Source: Rhodoferax lithotrophicus (lineage in GTDB: Bacteria > Pseudomonadota > Gammaproteobacteria > Burkholderiales > Burkholderiaceae_C). Taken from it: a DNA stretch of 64,000 nucleotides. The position numbers and the translations under genes are program-made. Where the stretch lies: positions 682,001 to 746,000 of the forward strand of contig NZ_AP024238.1 in NCBI RefSeq assembly GCF_019973615.1. The letters are read 5' to 3'. Shown one piece after another: positions 25,910 to 35,764 of the stretch. The notes beneath the pieces were generated by a model. It did not search any database and had not been told where the DNA came from. It saw only the letters and a program-made list of their open reading frames with translations. The first letter of the stretch is position 1. Each line of letters opens with the position of its first letter.

Positions 25910-27283
25910 TCACACGGTCTCAAGCGTGGCAACACTGGCTGCTGCTTGCAGCGCTTCGGGGCTGAGCGGCCAATCGCCGGGGTGGTGGTGTTCCACATGG
26001 TCGAGCATCAGGTTGGCCACCTCAAACACCAAATCCATCGTGCCGCGGTAGCCGACCATGCGCCGATGCGCGTTGCCAATGCGGTCAAACACCGGGAAAC
26101 CAATGCGCAGCAAGGGTTTGTTCAGCCGCTGCGCGGCCTGGCGGCCATGTGAGTGGGTGATCAGCAGGTCACAGTCCGCCGCCCCCAGCTCCAGGTCTTC
26201 CAGGTCGCCCAGAATCACTTGTTGAGCGGGCAGCAGCGCGTGGGCGGCTGATTTGGTGGTGCTGACGCAGCAGTGCAGTTCGGCCCCCATGTCCACCAGC
26301 ACACTGCCTACGGCCAGCAACAAATCCGGCTCGGCGGCAATTGCCACCTTGATGCCGCCGGTGTAGAAGTGGCTGTCAAGCATGGCATCGAGCAACTGGC
26401 TGCGCTGGCGGCGGTATTTGGCGGGCACGGCTTGGCCGGAAATCTGCGCCAGTTTTTGCAGCAGACGGTCATTCACCTCCAGACCGGTCAGGCGCTCAAA
26501 AATCTCAAACGGCGTGCCAGCAATGTCCAGCAAGGTCTGCGCCCCTTCGCGGGTTTGCTCGCCAACCCCCAGGGTGTAGGCAGAAGCCCCGGCGGTGCGA
26601 ATTTGCTCCAGTGTGGTGCCACCCAAGGTGGTGCCGCGCCAGTCGGGCGGAATATGACCATCCAGTGAGCCAGAAATATCCGGCAGCACAATCACCGACA
26701 GGCCAAAGGCCTCAATGATCTCGCGCAATTCGTCAATGTCGGCGGGCGACAAATAGCTCCCCGGCAGCAGCGTGACCTGCTGGGGGTTGACCGGCAGCGG
26801 CTTGACCAGGGTGCGCACAATGGCGCTGATGGCGTGTTGGTAACCGTCTTCAAAACCGCCGACGTAATCGGGGGTGGAGACATAAATGATCTCGGTATCG
26901 GCCAGCTCGGGTTTGCGCTTGCGGGCGGTCACCAGGTAGCCCTCCACATCGTCACCCTTGGTCTCGGTCAGGCCGGTCGAGCAAATGGCAATGACTTTGG
27001 GCGCGGCGCGGCTGCGGATGTTGATCAGCGCGGCCTCCAGGTTGTCGTAGCCGCCCAGAATCGAGGTGACCTCGTTCATGGCGGTGGTTTGCAGCGGAAT
27101 CGCCTCTTTGAAGTGGCGCACCAGCAACACCAGGCCAAACGAGGTGCAGCCTTGTGAGCCGTGCATCACCGGCATGCAGGCATCCAGCCCCAGAAACGCC
27201 AGGGTGGCCCCGAGCGGCTGGCTCATCTTGAGCGGGTTCACCGCACAGGCTTTTTTGGATTCAATGACGCTGGCCATGTTCAT
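25910..27283 (-). CDS. nifN: Nitrogenase cofactor scaffold NifN
   Basis: 457 residues (ATG at 27277 is also possible). Signature CMPVMHGSQGCTSFGLVLLVRHFKEAIPLQTTAMNE. It forms the NifE2N2 scaffold on which the FeMo-cofactor precursor is completed. Typical length. Its start overlaps the nifE stop by four bases, so the two subunits are translated in step. Confidence 0.94.
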   Translation of the reverse strand: MNMASVIESKKACAVNPLKMSQPLGATLAFLGLDACMPVMHGSQGCTSFGLVLLVRHFKEAIPLQTTAMNEVTSILGGYDNLEAALINIRSRAAPKVIAICSTGLTETKGDDVEGYLVTARKRKPELADTEIIYVSTPDYVGGFEDGYQHAISAIVRTLVKPLPVNPQQVTLLPGSYLSPADIDELREIIEAFGLSVIVLPDISGSLDGHIPPDWRGTTLGGTTLEQIRTAGASAYTLGVGEQTREGAQTLLDIAGTPFEIFERLTGLEVNDRLLQKLAQISGQAVPAKYRRQRSQLLDAMLDSHFYTGGIKVAIAAEPDLLLAVGSVLVDMGAELHCCVSTTKSAAHALLPAQQVILGDLEDLELGAADCDLLITHSHGRQAAQRLNKPLLRIGFPVFDRIGNAHRRMVGYRGTMDLVFEVANLMLDHVEHHHPGDWPLSPEALQAAASVATLETV

Positions 27284-28707
27284 GCACTCCCGTTTGCGCT
27301 CACCGCACCAAGCGTTTCCCCGTCGTCACCCCAAGGGGCGGGAATACGCACTTGCTGCCAGACCGGGTTAAAGATGGCGCGGTCAATCTCGTGCACCAGG
27401 CCCACCATGCCCTCGTAGCCACCATAGGGGTGGTAGCGCTCCTGGTTGATGTCGAGCCAGGGCATACGCGCTTTCAGCGCCACAAACTGGCTGCGCCCGC
27501 CCGAGAGCATGATGTCGGCCCGCGCATCACGCAGCATGGCGTACATCTCGCGCGGGGTCATGTTGTCGATCATGTGGGCATCGTCCCCCATGATTTCCTT
27601 GATCTTCTCTTTGTCTTCTTTGGTGCTTTTCTTGATGCTGGTGCCAACAATCTCCATACCCGCCTCTTGCAGCGCCGCCACCACCGACCAGGACTTGACC
27701 CCGCCGGTGATCAGCAACACCCGTTTGCCGGTGAGTCGCTGTTTGTAGTGCGCAATACGCTGCCAGGCGCGGGCTTCTTCCACCGCAATCAATTGCTCGG
27801 TACGCAGCAGCAAATCATCCGGCGCACCTTGCTTGACCAGCAGTTTGGCAATCTGGCGCAAGGTGTCGCTCATGTCGCCAATGCCGTAGAACGAGCCCTC
27901 AAAATACGGAATGCCCCAGCGCTGCTCCATCTTGGTGGCAATGTTGATCATCGACTTGGAGCACACCATCATGTTCACCTTGGCCCGGTGTGCGCTGGCA
28001 ATCTCGTTGTAGCGGCCATCACCGCAGATGGTGGAGAGGATGCGAATGCCCAAGGCATCCAGCAGCGGCTTCACTTGCCACAGCTCACCCACCAGGTTGT
28101 ATTCGCCAATGATGTTGATGTCATACGGCGTGGTGAATTCGGGTTCGACCGTGCCAATCACATAGTCCAGCAGCGCCTCGGCCCCGAGCTTGTTGCCCAG
28201 GTTTTTCGGGCCGGCAAAGCCGGGGGCATTGACCGGAATGATCGGTTTGCCAAATTTTGCGGTGGCGCGCTGGCACACCGCCTCAATGTCGTCGCCCACC
28301 AGCGCGGTCACGCAGGTCTGGTAGACAAAAACGGCGGGAGGGTTGTATTTGTCCAGAATCTCGCGGATGGATTTGAACAGGCGCTTTTCACCGCCGTAGA
28401 TCACGTCCAGCTCGTTGATGTCGGTGGTGAAGCCGGTGCGGTAAATCTGCGGGCCGCTTGATGCGCTGTGCCGGTTGTCCCACGAGTTGCCCTCGCAGGC
28501 AATCGGGCCGTGCACCAGATGCGCCACATCGGCCACCGGTTGCAGGGCAATCTTGGCCCCGTCAAAGGCGCAGCCCCCGGCAGCCGCGCCGGGCGCAAGC
28601 TGTTTGGTGCAGCCTTTTTTGCGATCCTTGTCGCTCTTGCCCTGGTTGATCTCGCAACCAGGCTCATCGAACACATCGGCAATCTTGGCTTTGAGCGAAG
28701 CTGACAT
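27280..28707 (-). CDS. nifE: Nitrogenase cofactor scaffold NifE
   Basis: 475 residues. Motifs ADVAHLVHGPIACEGNSWDNRHS (P-cluster-type Cys), FVYQTCVTALVGDDIEAVC, and GGVKSWSVVAAL. NifE pairs with NifN. nifH, nifD and nifK are not upstream: the next gene is an efflux transporter. So nifENX is a separate transcription unit here, with its own sigma-54 promoter at 28742-28757. SD AGGAG precedes the ATG. Confidence 0.94.
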   Translation of the reverse strand: MSASLKAKIADVFDEPGCEINQGKSDKDRKKGCTKQLAPGAAAGGCAFDGAKIALQPVADVAHLVHGPIACEGNSWDNRHSASSGPQIYRTGFTTDINELDVIYGGEKRLFKSIREILDKYNPPAVFVYQTCVTALVGDDIEAVCQRATAKFGKPIIPVNAPGFAGPKNLGNKLGAEALLDYVIGTVEPEFTTPYDINIIGEYNLVGELWQVKPLLDALGIRILSTICGDGRYNEIASAHRAKVNMMVCSKSMINIATKMEQRWGIPYFEGSFYGIGDMSDTLRQIAKLLVKQGAPDDLLLRTEQLIAVEEARAWQRIAHYKQRLTGKRVLLITGGVKSWSVVAALQEAGMEIVGTSIKKSTKEDKEKIKEIMGDDAHMIDNMTPREMYAMLRDARADIMLSGGRSQFVALKARMPWLDINQERYHPYGGYEGMVGLVHEIDRAIFNPVWQQVRIPAPWGDDGETLGAVSANGSA

Positions 28708-28741
28708 GAAAGACTCCTGATGGGGTGGTTACAGGAGTCAT

Positions 28742-28757
28742 TGCATTTTTAGTGCCA
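28742..28757 (-). promoter_or_regulatory. Sigma-54 (-24/-12) promoter of nifENX
   Basis: On the minus strand TGGCACTAAAAATGCA, with GG and GC ten bases apart, the invariant spacing of RpoN promoters. The inferred start is near 28731, giving a leader of about 24 bases containing the nifE SD. A NifA-type site lies upstream. Confidence 0.8.
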
Positions 28758-28908
28758 GGGGAAAATGTGCTTCTGAAGGCTTTTTTGGGGGAAATGGGCG
28801 GTATGCCGGCGCTTGCTTTGGCTGGTTTGAAGGGATTGCGACAAATGGGTTGCGAAATGACGCTGTGGTTTCAATGCCGTTGGTTGGTAGACGGCACAAA
28901 GCGGTTGT

Positions 28909-31900
28909 TCACTGTGGCTGCCGATGCCGTAAATGTTTGCGCAGCCACAACAACAAGTCGTCCACATAGGTAAATACAACCGGAATCACCAGCAAACTCA
29001 GTACGGTGGAAGTGATTAGCCCACCGATCACCACCACCGCCATCGGCCCGCGGAAGCTGGAATCGGTGCCCCAGCCCAGGGCGATCGGCAGCATGCCCGC
29101 CACCATGGCAATGGTGGTCATCAGGATCGGCTGGGCACGTTTGTGGCAGGCATCGACCAGCGCTTCATAACGCCCCATGCCGTTGTGGTAGGCGACCACC
29201 GCGTACTCGACCAGCAGGATCGAGTTTTTGGTGACGATGCCCATCAGCATCAAGAGGCCGATCACCGACGACATCGAGAAGCCGCTGCCGGTGATCAGCA
29301 GCGCCAGCAGCGCGCCACCCACCGACAAGGGCAGGGCGGCCAGGATGGTGGCGGGCTGCATGAAGTCGTGAAACAGCAGCACCAGCACTGCGTAGATGCA
29401 CAGAATGCCGATCAGCATCGCGCCGCCAAAGCTGGTGAACAGTTCTGCCATGCGCTGCGCATCACCGGTAGCGATCTGCTGCACGCCGCTGGGCAGGTTT
29501 TTGATGGACGGCAGAGCCTGCACCATCTTGTCGACCTCGCCGGTGCTCAGGCTGCCGAGTTCGATGCTCAGGGTCACGTTGCGCATGCGGTCCAGCCGTG
29601 CCACCTGCGAGGGGCCCGCGCCCAGCGACAGATCGGCCACGGCGGTCAGTGGCACCGCGCCGCTACGCCCGGCCACGCGCAACTGGCCCAGCGCATCCAG
29701 GTCGGAGCGGGTACTGTCGTCAAAACGCACACGGATCGGGATCTGGCGCTGCGGCAGGTTGAACTTGGCCAGGCTGGTGGCGTAGTCGCCGTAGGTGGCT
29801 ACGCGCACCACACTGGCCAGGTCGCTGGTGGTCACGCCTTGCTCGGCCATACGCACCGGGTCGGGTCGCACGTGGATTTCTGGTCGTTGCAGGCTGGAGC
29901 TGTCGGTGATGTTGCCTATGCCTTTCAACGTGCGAAGGTCCTTGATCAGCGCGGCGGCGGCCTGGTTCAGCGCCAGGGCATCGTCGCTGGCCAGGGTGAC
30001 ATCGAGCGACTGGCCGTTGCCCATGCCCATCACGCCGACGCGGGTGCCGGGTAGCCCACCGAGCTTGTGGCGGATGGCGGCTTCCACCTCGGACTGCGAG
30101 CGTGCGCGCGTGCCGCGCGGTGTCAGGCTGACGGTGAGCGAGGCCTCGTTCACCGTGCTGCTGCTGGCATCGCTGCTGGCGTCACCAATCACGGTGAACA
30201 CCTGGGTGACTTCGGGCATCTGGGCGATCAAGGTCTGGGCCTGAGCGGCGGTGGCGCGGGTTTCTGCCAATGTGCTGCCGGGCTGCAACTTGAGCGAAAT
30301 GGTGGTCTGCGCGGTGTCGGAGGCACTGATGAATGAGGTGGACAACAGCGGTACCAGACTCACCGAGCCGATGAAGAACAGACCAGCCAGCAACATCGTG
30401 CTGCGCCGGTGCGTCTGGCACCAATGCACCATGGCCAGGTAACGGCGCATCAGCGGGCCGTTTTGCGTGACGTGCACCGGGCTGGGCTTGAGGAGGTAGG
30501 CGGCCATCATCGGCGTCAGCAGCCGCGCTACCAACAGCGAGGCCAGCACCGCCACCGACGAGGTGATGCCGAACTGCCGGAAGAACTTGCCCGGTATGCC
30601 GCTCATGAAGGCCGTGGGCAGGAACACCGCCACCAGGGTGAAGGTGGTGGCCACCACCGCCAGCCCGATTTCATTGGCGGCTTCGAGTGCGGCCTGCATC
30701 GGTGTTTTGCCCATGCGCAGGTGGCGCACGATGTTCTCCACCTCGACGATGGCATCGTCCACCAACACCCCCACCACCAGCGACAAGCTCAGCAGGGTGA
30801 TCAGGTTCAGCGAGTAACCGAGCAGGTACATCACGATGAAGGTCGGGATGATGGACAGTGGCAGCGCCACCGCTGAGACAAAAGTGGCACGCCAGTCGCG
30901 CAGGAACAGCCAGACCACCACCACCGCCAGGATCGCACCTTCGTAAAGCAGGTGCATCGAGCCATCGTAGTTATCCTGCGTGGGGGTCACGGTTTCAATC
31001 ACCTCGGTGATCTGCACCTGCGGGTGGCTGGCGCTGAAGGTCTTGACCGCTGCGCGTACTGTGGCCGCTACCGACACCTCGCTGCTGCCAATCTGTCGTG
31101 TCACCTGAAAGCCGACCACCGGCTTGCCGTTCAGCGCTGCATAGGCAAAACGCTCTTCGGCGGTGTCGCTGACCGTGGCAATCTGGTCCAGCCGCACGCT
31201 GGTGCGCGTGGCGGTGGCGGTGCTAGCTGTGGTCAGGGGGATGGCCAGACCGGCCAGCTGCTCGGGCTGGTCGAGTCGACCCAGAGTTCGCACCGATTGG
31301 TTGCCGCCGCCCAGCGTGCCGCGGCCGCCCGAGGCATCGGTCTGCACCGCCTTGATCTGGCTGGAGACACTGTTGGCCGTCACACCCAGGCCGGCCATCA
31401 GCGCCGGGTCGAGTGTCACATGCATCTCGCGCTCGACACCGCCGACGCGTTTGATCGCGCCCACGCCCTTGGCCGATAACAAGGCCTTGCTGATGTCGTT
31501 GTCGACAAACCAGGACAGGTCGGACTCGCTGAGGTGTGCTGCCACCACGGTATAGGTCAGCAGAGCGGACGAGCCTTGCGTGACCTTGGACACCACGGGT
31601 GCGGCCATCTCGGTGGGCAGGTCGGCGCGTGCGCCGTCGACGGCGTTGCGCACCTCGTTCAGCGCCACCTCGCTGTCCTTGTCGATGTCGAAACTGACGC
31701 TGATGCTGGCTGCGCCGTCGGTGATGGTGGAGGTGATGTGGTCCACGCCGGTCACCGAGGCCAGCTTGTCCTCGATCTTGCGGGCCACCTCGGTTTCCAG
31801 CTGGGCCGGGGCCGCGCCTTCCAGCGAAGCGGACACCAGAATGGTTGGCACATCCAGGTCAGGAAAGTTCTGTATACCCAGCTTGTGCAGGCTGAACAGC

Positions 31901-31974
31901 CCGGCCGCGGTGAGGATGATGAACAGCAGGATCGCCGGGACGGGGTTGCGTATCGACCAGCTCGACAAGTTCAT
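28909..31974 (-). CDS. RND efflux pump inner-membrane transporter
   Basis: 1021 residues, usual length for AcrB/MdtC-type proteins. First membrane segment AILLFIILTAAGLF, the proton-relay Asp pair in VVGVLVDDAIVEVENIV (TM4), and the late segment SVIGLLMLMGIVTKNSILLVEYA. It exports drugs or metabolites using the proton gradient. Last gene of an OMF-MFP-RND operon, overlapping the adaptor gene by four bases. The substrate is not predicted from sequence. Confidence 0.92.
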   Translation of the reverse strand: MNLSSWSIRNPVPAILLFIILTAAGLFSLHKLGIQNFPDLDVPTILVSASLEGAAPAQLETEVARKIEDKLASVTGVDHITSTITDGAASISVSFDIDKDSEVALNEVRNAVDGARADLPTEMAAPVVSKVTQGSSALLTYTVVAAHLSESDLSWFVDNDISKALLSAKGVGAIKRVGGVEREMHVTLDPALMAGLGVTANSVSSQIKAVQTDASGGRGTLGGGNQSVRTLGRLDQPEQLAGLAIPLTTASTATATRTSVRLDQIATVSDTAEERFAYAALNGKPVVGFQVTRQIGSSEVSVAATVRAAVKTFSASHPQVQITEVIETVTPTQDNYDGSMHLLYEGAILAVVVVWLFLRDWRATFVSAVALPLSIIPTFIVMYLLGYSLNLITLLSLSLVVGVLVDDAIVEVENIVRHLRMGKTPMQAALEAANEIGLAVVATTFTLVAVFLPTAFMSGIPGKFFRQFGITSSVAVLASLLVARLLTPMMAAYLLKPSPVHVTQNGPLMRRYLAMVHWCQTHRRSTMLLAGLFFIGSVSLVPLLSTSFISASDTAQTTISLKLQPGSTLAETRATAAQAQTLIAQMPEVTQVFTVIGDASSDASSSTVNEASLTVSLTPRGTRARSQSEVEAAIRHKLGGLPGTRVGVMGMGNGQSLDVTLASDDALALNQAAAALIKDLRTLKGIGNITDSSSLQRPEIHVRPDPVRMAEQGVTTSDLASVVRVATYGDYATSLAKFNLPQRQIPIRVRFDDSTRSDLDALGQLRVAGRSGAVPLTAVADLSLGAGPSQVARLDRMRNVTLSIELGSLSTGEVDKMVQALPSIKNLPSGVQQIATGDAQRMAELFTSFGGAMLIGILCIYAVLVLLFHDFMQPATILAALPLSVGGALLALLITGSGFSMSSVIGLLMLMGIVTKNSILLVEYAVVAYHNGMGRYEALVDACHKRAQPILMTTIAMVAGMLPIALGWGTDSSFRGPMAVVVIGGLITSTVLSLLVIPVVFTYVDDLLLWLRKHLRHRQPQ
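28934..28949. promoter_or_regulatory. NifA upstream activator sequence (TGT-N10-ACA)
   Basis: TGT TTGCGCAGCC ACA matches the NifA consensus exactly. It is about 205 bases upstream of the inferred nifE start point, and it lies within the last ~40 bases of the RND pump coding region (28909-31974). Confidence 0.65.
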
Positions 31975-33128
31975 GGTGTGCCTTTGCTCGTGCTGGCGGC
32001 AGCAGCCGTGCCGGTTGCGGCATCAGTGGTCCATTGCACCGGGTCGCCGTCTTTCAGGAAGGCACCGCCACTACGCACCAGCTGGGTTTGTGCGGTGATG
32101 CCGCTGCTGATCTCCACCATGTCACCCACGCGTCGTCCGGTCTGCACCTGGCGCTGGGCGACTTTGCTGGCACCATCCTTCTCGAACACATAGCTGTTGC
32201 CGTCCCGCTGCACCACCACGCTGCTGGGCACAGTGAGCGCCGCTGCCTGGCCGGTATCGATCTCGCCGCGCACATACATGCCGGGGCTGGCCGCACTGCC
32301 TACCGGCAGGTCGACATAAGCCAGGCCGTTGCGGGTGTTGCTGTCCAGCGTCGGGCCGACCAGGCGCAGGCGACCGCTGACCTGCTGGCCGTCAGGCAGG
32401 GTGATCTTGGCGGTCTGGCCGGGCTTCAGTGCACTGAGCTGTTTGCCGGTGATCTCGGCACGCCATTCGACGCGGCGTTGGCGCACCAGCTGAAACAGCT
32501 CGGTGCCCGAGGCCACCACATTGCCCAGGGTGGCGCTGCGGCTGGAGATCACGCCGTCGTCTATCGCCAGAATACGTGTGTGGGCCAGCTTGATGCGTTG
32601 TGCCTCCAGAGTCGCCAGCGCGGAGTCCAGGCTGGCCTGGGCGGTCTGCTCGGCCACCACATACGCAGTGACTTGCTGCTCCGACAGGGCACCGCTGTCT
32701 TTGACGGTGCGGCTGCGGTCGGCCTCGGCCTTGGCCTGGGCCAGCTTGGCGCGGGCCTGGGCCACGGCGGCTTCTTGCACGCGCAGGTCGGCCAGGATGC
32801 TGTTGTCGGCCAATCGGGCCAGCAGCTGGCCGCGTTTGACCACGCTGCCCACATCGACCAGCACCTCGGTCAGGCGCAGGCCAGCTTCTTCGCTGGCAAT
32901 GGTGGCGGTTTGCCAGGCAAACAGGCCGCCCGACAGCTGCAGGCTGCGGCCCCAGCTGGCTTGCTGCGGCTGCACGGCGCTGACGGACAGGCCCGCATTG
33001 GCTGAGGGCAGCACGGTGGCAGCGGGCGCGGCGCGCGATTTCAGCAGCCAGGTGCCGCCAGCCAGCAGCAAGACGAGGGCTGTCGCAGCGAGAAGGCGTT
33101 GGCGAGTGAGTTTGCGTGTGAATGTCAT
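31971..33128 (-). CDS. RND periplasmic adaptor (MFP) subunit
   Basis: 385 residues. N-terminal membrane anchor (LLAATALVLLLAGGTWLL), lipoyl/hairpin region LADLRVQEAAVAQARAKLAQAKAEADRS, then the beta-barrel. It links the RND pump to the outer-membrane channel. Overlaps both neighbours by four bases, so all three subunits are co-translated. Confidence 0.9.
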   Translation of the reverse strand: MTFTRKLTRQRLLAATALVLLLAGGTWLLKSRAAPAATVLPSANAGLSVSAVQPQQASWGRSLQLSGGLFAWQTATIASEEAGLRLTEVLVDVGSVVKRGQLLARLADNSILADLRVQEAAVAQARAKLAQAKAEADRSRTVKDSGALSEQQVTAYVVAEQTAQASLDSALATLEAQRIKLAHTRILAIDDGVISSRSATLGNVVASGTELFQLVRQRRVEWRAEITGKQLSALKPGQTAKITLPDGQQVSGRLRLVGPTLDSNTRNGLAYVDLPVGSAASPGMYVRGEIDTGQAAALTVPSSVVVQRDGNSYVFEKDGASKVAQRQVQTGRRVGDMVEISSGITAQTQLVRSGGAFLKDGDPVQWTTDAATGTAAAASTSKGTP

Positions 33129-34531
33129 GGCGTGTCTCCTGTCGATACGGTCCAGCCGCCGCCCACGGCTTTGTACAAGGCGATGCCGTACAGCAGCTGA
33201 TCGCGCTGCACGGTGATGAGGGATTGCTCGGCGGCAATGGCGTTGCGCCGGGCGAGTTCGAGGTTCAGCAGGCTGTCTCCGCCGGCGCGCCAGTTGGCTT
33301 CCACGGCGTTGGCATAACTGCGGTAACCGGTGGCGCTGCGCTGCACATCGGCGGTGCGGCGCACGGCGCTCATCTGTCGCACCAGGCTTTGCTCAACTTC
33401 CTGCACCGCGGTGCGTACGGCCTGCTGGTAGTTGGCCAAGGCCAGATCGTAGGCCGCTTGCGCACTGTCGACTGCGGCGCGCTTGGCGCCACCGTTGAGC
33501 AGCGGCAGCGACAGGCTGGGGCCAAACGACCAGGGTGTGGTGTTGACCCCGTCGGTACGCGTGGCCGACAAGGAACCCAGCAGCGACAGGCGCGGATAAC
33601 GGTCTGCCTCGGCCACCCCGATCTGGGCGCTGGCTGCGGCCAGCGCCCGTTCGGTCGATACCAGGTCGGGCCGCTGGCTGAGCAAGTCAACCGGCAGGGT
33701 GTTGATCTGAAAGCCGGTCAGTGTGGGCAATTGCGCGGGCTGGCTGTCCAGCTGCTGGCGCAGCGCAGGCTCGGCCAGGCCGGTCAGCGCCACCAGGGCC
33801 TTGACGGTGACATCACACTCGGCTTGCTGGGCGATGGCCGTGGCCGACGCGCTGGCGGCGCTGGCAACGGCCAGGGCGGCGTCGGCGCGCGCCGTCATAC
33901 CGGCTTGCAGCGAGCGCCGGGTGATATCTGCCGTGGTCTGGCTGGATCGGGCATCGGCCTGGCTGGCCAGCAGGGTCAGCTGGCAGGCGCGGTAGGTGAC
34001 GTAGTCGGTGGCCACTTCGGCGGCCAGCGAGACCCGCGCGTCGTGCCAGTCAGCCTGGCGCGCCTGTAGTAGTGCGTCAGCTGACTCGGCGGAACGCCGC
34101 ACGCTGCCAAACAGGTCGAGCTCCCAACTCGCGTCCAGCCCGCCGGTGGCGGTGCTCTGGGCGCTGCCCGGGGTGTTGTTGCGGCGGGCTGAGGCTGATC
34201 CGGTCAAGGTTGGCTGGTAGGAAGCGCGCGTGGTGCTGACATTGGCACGGGCCAAGGTGATATTGGCAGCGGCTTTTTGCAGCGATGGGTTGTTGGTCTC
34301 AGCCGACTGCAACAGTGCGTTCAAGCTGCTGTCTTGCAGGCGCTTCCACCAGGTCAGCAGCGCTGCGGTGTCACCACCATGTGGCTGGACTGCTTGCCAT
34401 TGGCTGGATGTGAGCAGTTGCTCCGTGGCGGGGGCCTGGTACGAAGGGCCAACCGCCGCACAAGCGGACAACAGGGCGCAATGCAGCAGGGTCAGGGTGC
34501 GGTGTCTGGTAAATCGGGGGCGTGACAACAT
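33125..34531 (-). CDS. Outer-membrane efflux lipoprotein (NodT/OprM type)
   Basis: 468 residues from ATG 34531, which gives a lipoprotein signal (LTLLHCALLSAC); the open frame extends 20 residues upstream. Two OEP repeats with long coiled helices (PSLQKAAANITLARANVSTTRASYQPTL and LSLLGSLSATRTDG). Forms the outer-membrane tunnel. It is first in this tripartite operon. Confidence 0.9.
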   Translation of the reverse strand: MLSRPRFTRHRTLTLLHCALLSACAAVGPSYQAPATEQLLTSSQWQAVQPHGGDTAALLTWWKRLQDSSLNALLQSAETNNPSLQKAAANITLARANVSTTRASYQPTLTGSASARRNNTPGSAQSTATGGLDASWELDLFGSVRRSAESADALLQARQADWHDARVSLAAEVATDYVTYRACQLTLLASQADARSSQTTADITRRSLQAGMTARADAALAVASAASASATAIAQQAECDVTVKALVALTGLAEPALRQQLDSQPAQLPTLTGFQINTLPVDLLSQRPDLVSTERALAAASAQIGVAEADRYPRLSLLGSLSATRTDGVNTTPWSFGPSLSLPLLNGGAKRAAVDSAQAAYDLALANYQQAVRTAVQEVEQSLVRQMSAVRRTADVQRSATGYRSYANAVEANWRAGGDSLLNLELARRNAIAAEQSLITVQRDQLLYGIALYKAVGGGWTVSTGDTP

Positions 34532-34670
34532 CGTGTTTGGGTCCGGCTGCTGGTGGGTGTCAATATGCAAGGCTTGGTCGGAAGTGACCATGTCATCCCT
34601 TTGAGTAGGGCTTGAATCTGCGCCTTCCAGCGATGCAGCAATCGCTCATGAATCTGACAAATGCATTGTT

Positions 34671-35759
34671 TTAGGCGGGCAGCGTGATGCTCACTTCAAG
34701 GCCACCGCCGCTGCGGTTGTTGGCACTGATCGTGCCCTGATGCGCCAGCACAATGCTGCGGGTGATGGCCAGACCAAGACCGCATCCATGGTCACCTTTG
34801 TCTGAATTGGACTCGCTGCGAAAGAAGGGCTCAAAAATTCGATCGACATCTTTGGGCGGCAGTCCAAGCCCCTCGTCAGAAATCCTGATCAGGACATGGC
34901 GGTGACTTGCATTGGCCGTGATGTGCAGTCCGATGCTACCTCCGATAGGGGAAAAGCGAACCGCATTGCGTAGCACGTTGTCCAGCGCCCGGTAGAGCAA
35001 TTCGGCATCGCCTTTGAGTTGCATCTGCTCAGGCATGCGGAGTTGCAGTCGGCAGGACTTGGCTTGCATTTCGAGTTCGGCATCGCTGCAAATAGACTGC
35101 GCAAGTTCGATCAAATCCACCACTTCAACGGGCGCTTGGCTTGTTGTCGAATCCAGCCGAGCCAAGGTCAGCAGTTCACCCACGAGCTTGTCCATTCGAC
35201 TGGTTTCGCGCTCAATACGCTGCACCAGCTCCACGGAACGCTGTGGCTGTTGCACCATCAAGTCGCTGCATGCTTGTAGGCGCGCAAGAGGGGAGCGCAG
35301 CTCATGAGAGACATCATGCAAGAGTCGGCGCTGCGCTTCCACTTGCGCCTGCAGTTTTGCGGCACTTCGGTCAAAGGCCTCACCCAGATTGGCGAGCTCG
35401 TCCCGGCGCGATCCCATCGCCTTGCCCACGCGAGTATTGAGCTTACCGTCGGCGAGCGCTTCAAACGCGCTGTTCAAACTGCGGATGGGTCTCGAAAAAT
35501 ACCAACTCAACCATGCTGCAAAAGCCACGCTGACCAACAAACCGGCACCCAATGGCAGTGGAGGAGGCAGACCGCCTTTCGGCCAGGTCGGGGGACTCGC
35601 CCGTGCGCAATCCGGTGCGGACAAACTTTCCATGGGGTGCTTGAATGGCGTGTCTAACGCAGCGGATGGCCAGGCCAGCAACATCAAGCCCACCGTCAAA
35701 AATATCGTGATCTGTGCGATCCAGAACACGATAAAAAATTTCCAAAACAGACGACCCAT
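34671..35759 (-). CDS. cpxA: Sensor histidine kinase, CpxA-like with minimal sensor region
   Basis: 362 residues. TM1 about 8-30, TM2 about 70-90, HAMP to about 140, phospho-accepting His152 in LLHDVSHELRSPLAR, N-box NVLRNAVRF and G-boxes ISDEGLGLPP, GCGLGLAI. The periplasmic part is only ~40 residues and proline-rich, much shorter than E. coli CpxA, so it may sense through the membrane or a partner. The response regulator gene ends 5 bases upstream. The name rests on the partner's similarity to CpxR. Confidence 0.8.
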   Translation of the reverse strand: MGRLFWKFFIVFWIAQITIFLTVGLMLLAWPSAALDTPFKHPMESLSAPDCARASPPTWPKGGLPPPLPLGAGLLVSVAFAAWLSWYFSRPIRSLNSAFEALADGKLNTRVGKAMGSRRDELANLGEAFDRSAAKLQAQVEAQRRLLHDVSHELRSPLARLQACSDLMVQQPQRSVELVQRIERETSRMDKLVGELLTLARLDSTTSQAPVEVVDLIELAQSICSDAELEMQAKSCRLQLRMPEQMQLKGDAELLYRALDNVLRNAVRFSPIGGSIGLHITANASHRHVLIRISDEGLGLPPKDVDRIFEPFFRSESNSDKGDHGCGLGLAITRSIVLAHQGTISANNRSGGGLEVSITLPA

Positions 35760-35764
35760 GGCAC

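Noticed and set aside
28712-28739. Inverted repeat GACTCCTG ... CAGGAGTC near the nifE SD as an RNA hairpin hiding the ribosome-binding site
   Set aside because: The inferred RpoN start point is near 28731, so the upstream arm (28732-28739) would not be in the transcript. It could form only if a different promoter is used.
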